DNA of 64,000 nt from Melastoma dodecandrum (lineage: Eukaryota > Streptophyta > Magnoliopsida > Myrtales > Melastomataceae), in NCBI GenBank assembly GCA_029817715.1, contig JARUPY010000434.1, positions 1,178,001 to 1,242,000 of the forward strand, written 5' to 3'. The notes below the pieces were generated by a model. The model had not been told where the DNA came from and searched no databases. It saw only the letters and a list, made by a program, of their open reading frames with translations. Shown piece by piece: positions 23,816 to 34,080 of the stretch; the stretch's first letter is position 1, and each line of letters begins with the position of its first letter. The position numbers and the translations under genes are program-made.

Positions 23816-24099
23816 ATTCTATTCTAACACAGATGACTTATATCTCTTTTTTTCTTTTGTCGACCTTAACATCACATGTGTTCGACGCCCGAGTGGAGGT
23901 ACCAACCGAACGACATCCGGGAAAAGGACTTCGAATCCTCGTCCTTAATCATCGCGCGCACAACGAGATCACGGAAGGGCGTGCATACAATCTCGTAGGT
24001 AAAATTTTTCTAAGATTGAAAAACATGTGTCGTTGGAGGAAACAATACGAAAGTGAAACTTATTGAACATCATTTACTTTCACAATTAGTTAATGGATC

Positions 24100-24949
24100 A
24101 TTCCTAGTAAGTGCACTTTATAAACCACGAGAATCTGTAGCTGATCTTCCCAACCCACTAAAAATATAAGTACATTTCATATCCAAAGAACAAGCTGCAA
24201 GGACATTTTGTGTGGGCCAATCTTTTTTGTCGCTATATTTATGTGCATCAACTTTTGACACCTTAACACGGACATGTGTGCCATTTATGACACTTAAGCA
24301 ACCCTAAAAGATAATATGAATATATAACTATTACAAGTATGTGAAGGGCAGGATATATACCAAATTTTGCTATTAACATATGATTGAAAGAGGAATGGAA
24401 ATTATAAGAGCGTACCTTAAATGTGGAAAGAAACGGTGGTTGTGGGGAATATGCTCCTGTATTTGACGACCATTTGGTTGTTTGACAAACTCTTCCTCTA
24501 ACATAATCACCCCAACCAACATATTGTGAAAATATCTAATAATTATCTCATCTGATCTACATAAGAAGAATCTGACCACTCGATTCTTGAAATTTTGACA
24601 AAGTATGAGAAAACATGTAATAAGTTTCTCTTCAATCATAGCTTCTTTGTACTCTTTCACTTGATTGTTCTCTTTAATTTTATCCCATAAATTTTCAAAA
24701 ATAAAAATCCTCATTCGCAACATATCTTGACAATGTATCTCTCTTTGTTGCATAATTCATTAATTACATCGTGTCGACATGCATCCCGTTCATTCTTTGA
24801 AATACCAACATTTATTGCTAAGCAGCATTTATTGTAGCAACATTGACCGTGCACAACTCAAGCCATTTCGAGTCCATTTCAGTAACTTCATTTGGTTGTA
24901 ATGTTTCCAAAACACCATCTTCGTCGAATTTGTGAATGTTCTCGTCCAT
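24100..24949 (-). pseudogene. PIF/Harbinger-type transposase relic
   Basis: The frame 24753-24416 has the helical N-terminal region of plant Harbinger transposases (FIFENLWDKI, QNFKNRVVRFFLCRSDEIIIRYFH, NHRFFPHLR). After a probable intron (GT at 24415, AG at 24304) the catalytic region reads INGTHVRVKVSKVDAHKYSDKKDW and NVLAACSLDMKCTYIFSG, matching the family AIDGTH and TQNVLAACDFD blocks. The first catalytic Asp of AIDGTH has become Asn. The frame does not join cleanly across the intron, and a stop lies soon after. A short N-terminal ORF (24949-24824) is upstream. It is dead. The terminal inverted repeats were not found. Confidence 0.75.
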
Positions 24950-25188
24950 CGTAGGCTTTCATGACATCCAACCAAAACTCAAATTAAACAATAAAAGGCA
25001 AGTAAATAAATAAACCATTTATATGAATGAGGATTTTGCATGTATCTGAATCAAAAATAAATTGAGTAGATGAACTAATGGTGGTTGCTAGTGTCGAAAA
25101 TTACGCCAATTTAAATTGCAAGTAGTCATGACACTATTTGAATTTACATAATAATATATCATAACGAATTTCTGAGATACCTAATAAA

Positions 25189-25573
25189 TGTTAAATGTCA
25201 TAGTAATTTGTAATCTCATTAAGTATGTTAGTGGTCTTAGAAGTTGGGTTATGTTAATCGCCTAGGAACTGGAAGGGAGTTATGTAATAGTAATTAGGAT
25301 TGAGTAAATGCTTACTCTAAATCTTTCCTAGGACTCGATAAAATGAGAAGAAATCTCTAAATGATGTAAGAGAGAAAAGAGAGGAGAATTGAGTAAGAGA
25401 AAGATCAAGGAAGCATTCTGGTCGTAAGAATAGAAAGAAGCTCCATAGTTAGTCAAACTATCCTTTCCAAATTCCCATGTTCCTTATATTTAGAAAAACT
25501 TTGTTGTGTCGCAGCATTTCCGCAAACCCTTCCCATGTTATAGCAAAGCGCCGCTTTCCAAACAATTCCAATA
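25189..25573 (+). mobile_element. solo LTR of a copia element
   Basis: Matches the LTR at 61112-61475 along its length: it starts TGTTAAATGTCA, shares ATCTCTAAATGATGTAAGAGAGAAAAGA, and ends CAATA against CAACA. No PBS or coding sequence follows. No target duplication is visible (ATAAA before, ATTCC after), so it may be a deletion remnant and not a clean solo LTR. Confidence 0.75.
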
Positions 25574-26555
25574 ATTCCAAGGGCTTGCTAGATCGTGACG
25601 GAAACATAAAAAAACCTGCATATGGACAATGCATATGCATCATTAAACTAACTTATACTTGATCTCATCACATTGCTAGGCAATAATACCCCGCTTAAAA
25701 ATGGCCAGAAAATAGGGGATACAACTCTTCTTTAAAGGGTAATCGAACGATTCTTTCTGGAATTGTCGATTGCATGGTAAGGTAATTTTTTCGGTTGGTT
25801 GGACAATTCGGTGATAAGGAAACGGGGGTCTATCGTTGGAGTAGTGAAAGGGAAATATGAATTTGACACTCTTTTGAGCAAAGGACATTTATGTCCAAAA
25901 AAGATAAAATTGTCATTTTCATTTTTCCACATGCTGGATGGAAAACTTTCCAACTATTGTCCATCATTCTCCGTCCCTTTTTTTTCAAATAACATGTTCC
26001 CAAACACGACTTTATATATTAACTTATGCTCCAATTTGGAGATTGTTTATAATTAAAACGTTGCCGATACATGCTTCACTTTTGGGATGTTTTCTTTTCT
26101 GTAAAAAAATTGTCGATTTAAGCACTGATTTTGGATCGTGTTTTGGCTTACATGTAGTTAAATATGAATTCCAATTCCGGGATTCATGCAGTTAAAACCT
26201 CGTCCATTCGGCTCCAATTCCGGGACTTTTTTTTTTTTGGTTAAAACAACGTCAATTTAGGCTCCTGAGAGGCAAATTATAATCTCGAGTGGGAGCACAT
26301 TTCAAATTCGTAAAGTGTTGCTTCTTGGAACGATAAATGACTAAGATTAGTGTTATAATTTTTATTGTTTGTTTAGGGTTGTTCGCAAGTTTATTTCCAA
26401 TTTGACGATTTTATTATTTATAAAAACGTTTCTTTTTGTAACGCCATGGAAAAAGATATATACACGACGATGGAGTAAAAAAAAATTCATATATTTAAGA
26501 AATCTCATCTGATAGTACATAATACACATGTCAAATATTATAAGTCGCTTATGTT
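25574..26555. other. no gene recognised
   Basis: AT-rich intergenic sequence. Only short overlapping frames on both strands around 25680-26195, without similarity I can name. Confidence 0.5.
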
Positions 26556-26830
26556 GAAAATAAAAATATATAATATGTCACGTATACATCTAAAAGTTCG
26601 AGCTTTTAAGACAATTGACGTAGCCTGCTTTCCAACGGTGATATTTAAATGAAAGAATTAATAAGAGACTACAAAAGTCCACACCTAGGCAAACAAAAGG
26701 GGCCAAAGAAGCCAGCCTAAATAAAGGAATCCTAAAAATGGCCACGTCCAGTTCAGTATAAAGGGAGTATTACTTTCACCTAAAAGTTCGAGCGTTTAGA
26801 AAAATTGATGTTGACTTGTTCTACGACAGT
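26556..26830 (+). promoter_or_regulatory. UGT85-promoter-like relics
   Basis: 26556-26640 aligns with the UGT85 promoter at 12569-12650, including TAAAAGTTCGAGCTTTTA and the GACAATTGAC that follows. A second, weaker copy of the same box (TAAAAGTTCGAGCGTTTA) begins at 26781, just after a TATA-like CAGTATAAAGG at 26755. No coding sequence follows before the end of the CYP71 gene on the other strand. Confidence 0.6.
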
Positions 26831-27069
26831 TTCTCATTCTATCATTATTGATATGATCGATATTTGTGTTTAATCCAATAAAAAAATGAGTTATCTTCTA
26901 ACTTCAATCACTTAAATATAAAATATTATACTTCCCATATAGTAGAAATGACAACACAAACCAACAAACAACAGGCGACGACTTCCGAAACTTCCAAAGA
27001 AGTTATTATTGATTTTATCACAATCAAAATTTCGACATAAGACAAGCATGTGATGATGGGCGGGTGGTA

Positions 27070-28683
27070 TTAGTTGTTGTATGTAGTTGGAACCAAACGC
27101 AGCGGCATCTTCCTATGAGTGGTGAGCCCGCCTTCTTCCTCCATCGAGAAATTTTCCATCCTAGTCCCCTCTGGGAGCTTCCAGTCGAACCCGTATAAAA
27201 GGTTTGCGAGCGTGAACTCCACCGTCGTCACCCCCATTGTCAGTCCCGGGCATATCCTCTTCCCTCCCCCGAACGGCAGCAGCTCGTAGCTCTGCCCCTT
27301 GAAGTCCCTCTCCACCTCCTCGAACCTGTCTGGGTAGAACTCCTCCGGCCTCTCCCAGCTCATGGGGTCCCTCCCTATCCCCCACACGTTCACGAACACC
27401 CTCGTCCTCGCGGGGACGTCGTATCCCCCGATCTTGCATGACCGGAGGGTCTCACGGGGGAGGAGGAGGGTGGCTGGCGGGTGCAGCCTAAGGGTTTCCT
27501 TTACCACCATCCTCAGATAAGGGAGTTTCGCTATGTCATCTGATTCAACCCTCAGTTTCTCACCGACGGTGGACCTGATCTCATCCTGCAGCTTCTTATG
27601 GACTCTTGGGTTCCTCATCAGCTCGGACATCGCCCATAACAGGGTGATCGAGCTCGTGTCGATTGCTCCGATGAATGTGTCCTAATGAAAAACAAAAAAG
27701 TTGAGTTAGCATAATCGAACAACTCAAAGTCGATAATTTATCACGATATCAAAATTAATTACCATGAGGATGGCCTTGATGTGGTCATTAGTGAGGGTGA
27801 GCCTGTTCTTCGGATCCTTTTGTAAGTTGAGCAAGACATCGACAAAGTCCTCGACCTCTTGCTTGTGTGTACTGGAAGGCTTCTGGTGCTCATCGATCAC
27901 ATACTGGAAGTACCTGTCGAGGTCCACGAAGATCTTCTCGAGCCTCTTTTTCTGTCCCGTCAGATGGTCAACCGCTCTGCCCCACTTGGGGAAGAAGTCC
28001 TCCGCCGAGAACCCTGCCAGCATGTTCATCGCCTCATCAAGGACCCGTTGGAAGTTCCTTCCCGCAAACTGCTCCCTCCCGTACATCTTCCCAAATGCCA
28101 CCGTCCCCACGATCCCATCCGTCAGCGAGAAGACCCTCTCGTTCATCTCCACCGGGGTGCCGACCTTCTCCCTAAGATATCCGAGCAGGGAATCCAACTC
28201 TGCCTCTCTCACGTTCCAGAACGAGTGGACCCGCTTCGTGCTGAGGAGCTCGAACATGAACAGCTTCCGGATCTCCCTCCAGTAATCTGTGTAGGGCGAG
28301 AAAGCCACATCAAGGTAATTGTAGGAAAGCCGCCCAGGTCCCGGGGATGCAGGGCGGCTGCAGGTGTCGACGTCGTGGGTCTTGAGCACCTCCCGTGCCG
28401 TCTCCGCAGATGAAACCACCAAGGCGGGCACATCCCCTAGACAGAGCATCATCACGGGGCCGTACTTCCGGGACAGCTCCCAGAGGGACTGGTGGGGAAG
28501 CTTCCCCAGTTGATGAAGGTTCCCGATGAGGGGGAGCCTGGGGGGCGCAGGAGGGAGACAGAGCCCATCCGACCGCGGCTTCTTCCCTCGCCAGAGGAAG
28601 ATTATGGAGAGGGATGGGATGACTAGCAGCAAGAATATCACAAAGACAAGCTTCAGGGGGATGGAATCGATTGCAGTAAGCAT
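27070..28683 (-). CDS. cytochrome P450, CYP71 family (CYP71B-like)
   Basis: A membrane-anchored monooxygenase of the endoplasmic reticulum. Exon 1 is 28683-27763 and exon 2 is 27681-27070, split by an 81-bp GT-AG intron in phase 0. Together they give 510 residues, the usual length. In order: an N-terminal hydrophobic anchor (about 10-30), a Pro-rich hinge PPAPPRLP (44-51), the I-helix motif GAIDTSS (312-318), ExxR as KETLR (Glu369, Arg372), PDRF (424-427) and the haem loop FGGGKRICPG (444-453, ligand Cys451). All key residues are present. I placed the start at 28683 because the anchor begins there; the upstream 52 codons look like leader. The single intron after the I-helix start is typical of A-type P450s. 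The wording is closest in my memory to CYP71B members. CYP71-clan enzymes dehydrate and hydroxylate aldoximes to cyanohydrins in several cyanogenic plants. The exact substrate here is inference from the CYP79 and UGT85 neighbours. Confidence 0.93.
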
Positions 28684-28950
28684 TTTTGTCTCCCCTTTGT
28701 GTGTATCTTGCTTTGGGATTGTGTGTGATTTCAGTAGTGTTCTGAATTTATAATGAGGGATTGTTAGTTGAATTAGCGATGATTTCTGGTAGGTGTGTGA
28801 TTGAATAAATTTCTTCCATCCGATATTTTGTTCAAACAACCTCTCTACCTGCCATTGTTTATTGTCAACATAATGAATGGCTAGAAGGAAATATATTATT
28901 GTCTAACCATACAAGCCTTGTTTTATAGCGTACGCAGATCGAAGATAATA
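28684..28950 (-). promoter_or_regulatory. CYP71 promoter region
   Basis: On the minus strand TATAAATT lies at 28752-28745, about 62 bases upstream of the ATG, placing transcription start near 28720. No UGT85-promoter module is seen on this side. Confidence 0.6.
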
Positions 28951-30008
28951 GAAATAATATGAGTGGTGCAGCTGGCATCCCTTCCTTATTTGTAACCTTT
29001 TCTTTAGTTCATCAACCGCATCTTTTTTTTCATTCTTCTTTTTTCATTAGTACGTGGCTTAGTTATTTTCATTTATCCACATAAATATTATAAATTCATA
29101 AAATTTTGTAATATATATTACTTCTTTCGAGGATTGTGTGGAGACATGTACTGTCAATTTTGACTAGCGTTTACGCGTCTATTAATTTTGTTATTTTTTA
29201 TTCACGTTAAATTAAATAATGAAAATTCACACGAGGGTATTTTGGAGATCAATCATTGGTGTAAAAAATTATGTTGCTGGGCGAATGATTTGCCGGTTTC
29301 TTGGTGCTAAAAGTGCAAAAATAATATTCATATTAAAACAAATTTTTTTATGATATCGTCGTCGTTTATGTGTTTTAGGTCTTAGGGCTCGTTGTATTAT
29401 GTAGCTTGGCGTAATATATTTTAACATGTTAAATGACACGTTTATTTTAAATTGTCGCGAAAATTAAATACAATTATTAAGGCTGACAGCAAGGATTAAA
29501 GTAAAAATGTGCGGCCAATGTTAGATAAATAAAATCACGCGATAAGATTATAAAATATGCTAAACTTTCGCATCGATTCATTAAAATCAAGTCTTACATT
29601 CAAAATTTGAAGTAAAAGGATTTTGTACCGCGACTCATTTCGTATTTGTATTCATGAATGTGTTCCACCTGAAAGAGATATAGACCCGAACCAAGTATCC
29701 CTTTAAACACAACAAAAAAAAAAACCCAAATCTTTTTCATACAATATCGTTACCTGGACTCCTCATCAAGGGTTTGTGTTCAATTCAAATAAAATATTTA
29801 ATGGAGATTTCGTGTGCCAAATAAAATAAAAAGATTTTAAATGATAATGATTTAATAAAAGTAATTAATTCAAATGGTATTAGTGTTTTAAATATAATAT
29901 AATTCTTTTAAATGGAGTTAGTGTTCCATTATAATAAAATATTAAATGGATGGCCATTTCCGGAGAAAACAAATGATTAAGCAATCTTTACGAAATGCTC
30001 GAGTTTGA
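28951..30008. other. AT-rich intergenic, no gene recognised
   Basis: Very AT-rich with no open frame of note and no terminal repeats. It ends at a perfect tandem duplication. Confidence 0.55.
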
Positions 30009-30292
30009 GGCATCGAAAGGATTATTGTAACATCAAGTTGCTGCCACTTTTAACTTAAAAAACTGAACTTAGCTCCACTGTGATTACAAATGATGAAAGA
30101 ATACTTGGGTGTATCACGCATATAGAATGAGATAAGCCGCCTGAAATCCAGGCATCGAAAGGATTATTGTAACATCAAGTTGCTGCCACTTTTAACTTAA
30201 AAAACTGAACTTAGCTCCACTGTGATTACAAATGATGAAAGAATACTTGGGTGTATCACGCATATAGAATGAGATAAGCCGCCTGAAATCCA
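30009..30292. repeat. perfect tandem duplication, 142 bp twice
   Basis: 30009-30150 and 30151-30292 are identical base for base by eye, starting GGCATCGAAAGG and ending CTGAAATCCA. The second half of the unit is part of the UGT85 3'-flank repeat (GTGATTACAAATGATGAAAG onward). Confidence 0.95.
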
Positions 30293-30870
30293 CACGTAAA
30301 CCTGGACGCACCCAAACAATAATACAAGGAGTAGGAATGTTAATTCAATAACATCGAAATATATTTTTTTATCAAGAGTACGAAGAAAATCAACGACCCG
30401 AATCTCACTGATTGGAGCAAACCTAATCCCCGAATGTAGCACGTGAAAATTAAGATTCGCCCTTTCTAACGACCTCTATTATTAGCACTGGTCTGTCCTT
30501 TTCCCTCTAAAAAAGTTTCCTGCTTGCTTGGTTGTGGTGGACATTATTGGCAGGGACGAATTCTTGCGGCCGATGTATATGGTCCACACCGATAGATTTG
30601 AAAAAATCGACCTCAAATCGCATAGTACTGACAATGTGATTTGCGAAAATGTTGATCCGAATCCGACAGCTTAAAGACACGATCGTATAATTTCGAATAT
30701 GTTAAGCACGGGATTTTTGCAGAGCCTCACATTTTAGGTTATTGGCCAAATCACGTGAATCATGATAGCATGTTAAATAAGAAGTTTGATGTGAAGGTCC
30801 ACCCCCAAAAAAAAAAAATAAAGTGTAAAAGTGCACAGAGCGATCAACTTGGAAAACTTGTTGGCCTCCC
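30202..30870 (+). repeat. third copy of the UGT85 3' flank
   Basis: Diverged relative of 15190-15720, recognisable from ACTTGGGTGTATCACGCATA through TCTCACTGATTGGAGCAAA to AAATCACGTGAATCA and AAGTTTGATG. It includes a 60-bp insertion near 30525-30595. It shows that a third promoter-gene-flank unit, or part of one, once lay nearby. Confidence 0.75.
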
Positions 30871-30934
30871 CCAAAAGTTTTTTTTGACTTGGCGTGTTAT
30901 TTTATGCCATCCAACAAAATCATCATTTAGCGGC

Positions 30935-31516
30935 TGTTGACATGATGTTAACACAATAGGTTATCTTTGGGCATATTTCTGACAAAGCCCATAATAGGCG
31001 TGAAGTCCTTAGCAAAGTTAGACACACCAGGCCTGCATCTGTAGTCTACACACGCCAAAGGGAACGATTTAATAGTCCCGAGATAAATGGAGCGTACAAC
31101 TCACGTCTGTATTGATACACGTCTTAAAAGACAATTAATTAAACCCGAAGTCAGAGGAGTCTACGACCCCCGTCTACACGAGTGTAAGTTAGTTTGTCGG
31201 CTCCGAGATTCTTGGGGGTGGTTGAGTCTGGAAGATCTTCAGAAGGCCGTAACAGACTGGGAATAAATGGGGGAGATCTCCCTCAGAGAAAATCACAAAC
31301 AAATCAGCCAACAGAAGCTTAGGATTCCCCGACCTGGGCAAAACTCTTAAAGTTTCATTTGGTCTTCCTTCTACCGTCAGAGTGAGGAACCTTAGCTCTG
31401 GCAACAAATCTCCGCCTTCACTTCCACCATTAGAGTGAGCAACCGTAGCTCTGGTAGCAATCTCCGCCTTCGACTCCAACGCTAGGACGAGCCACCGTAG
31501 TCCTGGTACACTTCTC
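30935..31516 (+). repeat. partial 5' LTR joined to pol
   Basis: The first 580 bp of the LTR, including the 53-bp tandem units, up to CTTCTCCACCATCAGA. The next bases, GTTGATGTTGTGGG, belong to the pol region (compare 6930-6950 on the minus strand). Short shared bases (AGAG) at the join suggest a microhomology-mediated deletion. Confidence 0.8.
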
Positions 31517-31527
31517 CACCATCAGAG

Positions 31528-32847
31528 TTGATGTTGTGGGTCGACTCTGAAATTGAAATTATCAAGGCTGATGAATACTCCTGTTGTGACAAAGGTATCT
31601 TGTATGCAGAGACAAGCAAAACTGTTAAGGTCCTCACACTGATTGGCGACCCTACTGTCGGACCCCTTGGTCAACCATCTAGAAAATTTGACTACATCGT
31701 AGACTATGGAACATCGCACCCTAATCCAGAGACGGGGCCGATCGTTCCAACTGGATGGGGAGATGAGCTGTCTGCCAAAGACATAGAGGAAGTTCTACAA
31801 GAGGTTAATTCGGGCGAAAACCCAGTAAGAACCGATGGAGCAAAGGAAGACGAAGTTGGAAAGGACAGCAAAACGCTGTTGCGGAGTTGGAGCCCAATAG
31901 ACTCCTAAAGGAAGGAACCTATGGACCAGAATGAAGAAGGGAACGAAGCAGTCGCCGATGTCCTTCGACGGCTTCAAGTCTACCAAGGAAATCATTGATG
32001 TAGACAACCTATCTCTTGGCATTCAATAAACTCATAAGCGCTTAGAGCGCCTAACACTTGTAATAAGCCCGTGTCTACCGACTTAGGTGGTACAGACGAA
32101 CGTGAGTCTTTGATGACCCCATGCGACCCATTGGTCAGTATTAATCTAGGAAGCGAATCTTCTCCTAGGATTCTTTTCATTAGTTCTTCAGTAAATATAG
32201 AACTCTTTAATGCTATTAAGGAAGTACTTGAGGAATTCAAGGACTGTTTCGCCGGGGATTATACTGAGATGCCAGGATTAGACCGTAGACTAGTAGAACA
32301 CACCCTTCCCATTAAGAAGGATTTTAAACTAGTGCAGCAAGCACCAAGGCGCATGACTAAGGAAGTAACACAATTAGTCTTTGAAGAAGTTAAAAAACTT
32401 TTTCGGGCAGGTTACATAAGGACTTCACGTTATACAGAGTGGATTTCTAGCATCGTGCCCGTCTTAAAAAAGAACGGTAAAATCAGAGTCTGTATAGACT
32501 TTAGAGATATGAATCGGGCCACTCCAAAAGATGAATACCCTATGCCCATCACAGACGATCTTATAGACAAGACAGTAGGGCATCAGATTATGTCATTCAT
32601 GAATGGTTTTTCTGGTTACAACCAAAACTTCATCACAGAAGAAAATATACATAAAAAAGCATTCAGATGTCCCCTAGGAATATTTGAATGGGCAATAATG
32701 CCATTTGGGTTAAAGAACGCTGGCGCTACCTATCAGCGAGCAATGAACACTATATTTGATGCCTCTCTTGGCAAGACAGTAGAAGTCTACATTGATGATA
32801 TAGTTGTTAAGTCGACAGAGGTGGAGCTTTACGTCTACCATCTTTGA
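31528..32847 (+). pseudogene. gypsy pol segment with truncated RT
   Basis: Frame 31528-31908 is the linker and 32071-32847 the RT, which is open for 258 codons from MSTDLGGTDERESLM to the catalytic VYIDDIVVKS. It stops 15 residues after the Asp-Asp. Both the stop and the change to non-RT sequence after about 32860 are shared with the 3309-11705 element. No thumb, RNase H or integrase follows. Confidence 0.85.
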
Positions 32848-32849
32848 GA

Positions 32850-33666
32850 CATTTTCAAAGGAGGGGCTCTTTGAAGCCAAGGTTGCTTCTCCTATTTCTC
32901 GCATTTGGTTAGCCCTTCGACTGCTGTATTGTAGACCCAGTCGATCCCACTTTCTTTTCCTCCTCCGCTCGTTGTTCTTCTCCTTCTGCCTTCTTATCCC
33001 TGGAGTTTGGCAGAAGCAGGTTGAGTCGTGAATACCTACGGTCTGTCTTACCGGGTTTCGCTCCCTCTTCCCTGGAGCCTGGCAGAGGCAAGTCAACTTG
33101 TGAATACCTACGGTCTGTCTCATTGGGCCAAGAGAAAGCTCGCGTATGATGGGGTACCGAACACTGCCAGCTTTCTGCCTCGTGAAGTCAGTCTGTTGTA
33201 ATGTCGGATGATAAAAACAACACAGCCCCAGGGTCTTCGTTTGCTCCAGAAAGAGATCGGAGCCATCTGCAAAAATACTTGGCTGTCTGAGTGGCCTTTT
33301 GAGGTTGCCCAGTCTTTGGATTGCGTACTGCGGCCGCCTCTTGCAGAAGGATACACTGTTGTTGAAAGATCCTTCTTTGCCAAAGGATGGGGTGAATGGC
33401 AGGAAGGGAGAACCAGTCGTGGTGTATACCTCTGAGAAACTCCTAGCAAGACGGACACGCCCGGTCGTAGGGATGTATAGTTGTTTGTCTTTAAACAGGC
33501 AGTAAGGCTCTGGCGTACACGCTTCGTAACACTCAACTGTACCAGTGTTGAGGGATGCCTGGTTACCTGTGAACGCTAAGCGGGGCCATAGATGCATGGA
33601 ACACAGGGAATCACCAACCTCGTGCCTCCACTCCTCGAGCCAAGTGGAGAACTTTTCCTCTGCCAT
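32850..33666 (-). CDS. antisense ORF of the gypsy element, open copy
   Basis: An uninterrupted minus-strand frame runs from 33939 to 32710. I place the likely start at the Met at 33666 (MAEEKFSTWLEEWRHEV), because the sister element keeps this Met and the upstream frame is pyrimidine-rich leader. The far end, below about 32860, is only the reverse of RT. The protein is about 270 residues and has no domain I recognise. The C-terminal half contains repeats of a GKRERNPVRQTVGI-like unit and a Lys/Arg/Glu-rich stretch. A TATA-like TTTAAATACC lies upstream on the minus strand at about 33872-33881. It is opposite in direction to pol, as in other TAT-lineage elements that carry antisense ORFs. Whether it is expressed is unknown. 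Confidence 0.4.
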
Positions 33667-34062
33667 TGGTCTCTCGGCAGGGAAGGAACAAAAGAAAAGC
33701 TTATCTTCAAGAGATCCATAAAGTTCTCTTAACAGAAGGATATGAAGGTTTCTGTGGTAGAGTGAGGACAACTTTACTGAGGAGTAAGGCTTAGGAGTAA
33801 ACCCAAGATTTGGAATTTGGAAAGAAGAGACACCATTGAAGCAAGAAGTGAGTACTTTCAGAGAGCTCGCAAGGGTATTTAAAGAGAGTTCGGAAGGAGG
33901 AAGACGAGAGGTTTTCTTTTCTGGGAAAGGTAAGAACAAGAAGACAAAAAAGTCTTTCTGTAGAAAAGAGGAAGATGAAAAGTTTCTTCTTACAAGGGAT
34001 AAAATATTTTGTCTTCTGAAAAAAGCAACGTTAGAAGTGCTCAGGCGACAGAAGTCCCCTCA

Positions 34063-34080
34063 GCAAAAAAGGGGGGGTTA
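34063..34080 (+). other. polypurine tract of the gypsy element
   Basis: GCAAAAAAGGGGGGGTTA lies directly before the 3' LTR start, the expected place for plus-strand priming. Confidence 0.8.

Noticed and set aside
23833..24066. Small + strand ORF of 77 codons
   Set aside because: No similarity I can name. It overlaps the decayed end of the Harbinger relic on the opposite strand.
27161..28433. Long open frames antisense or shifted to the CYP71 exons
   Set aside because: They are by-products of the GC-rich codon use of the exons. Their proteins are Arg/Pro/Ser-rich without a domain.
28684..28839. CYP71 N-terminal extension of 52 codons
   Set aside because: It covers the TATA box and precedes the hydrophobic anchor that begins CYP71 proteins. 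It is leader and promoter, not coding.
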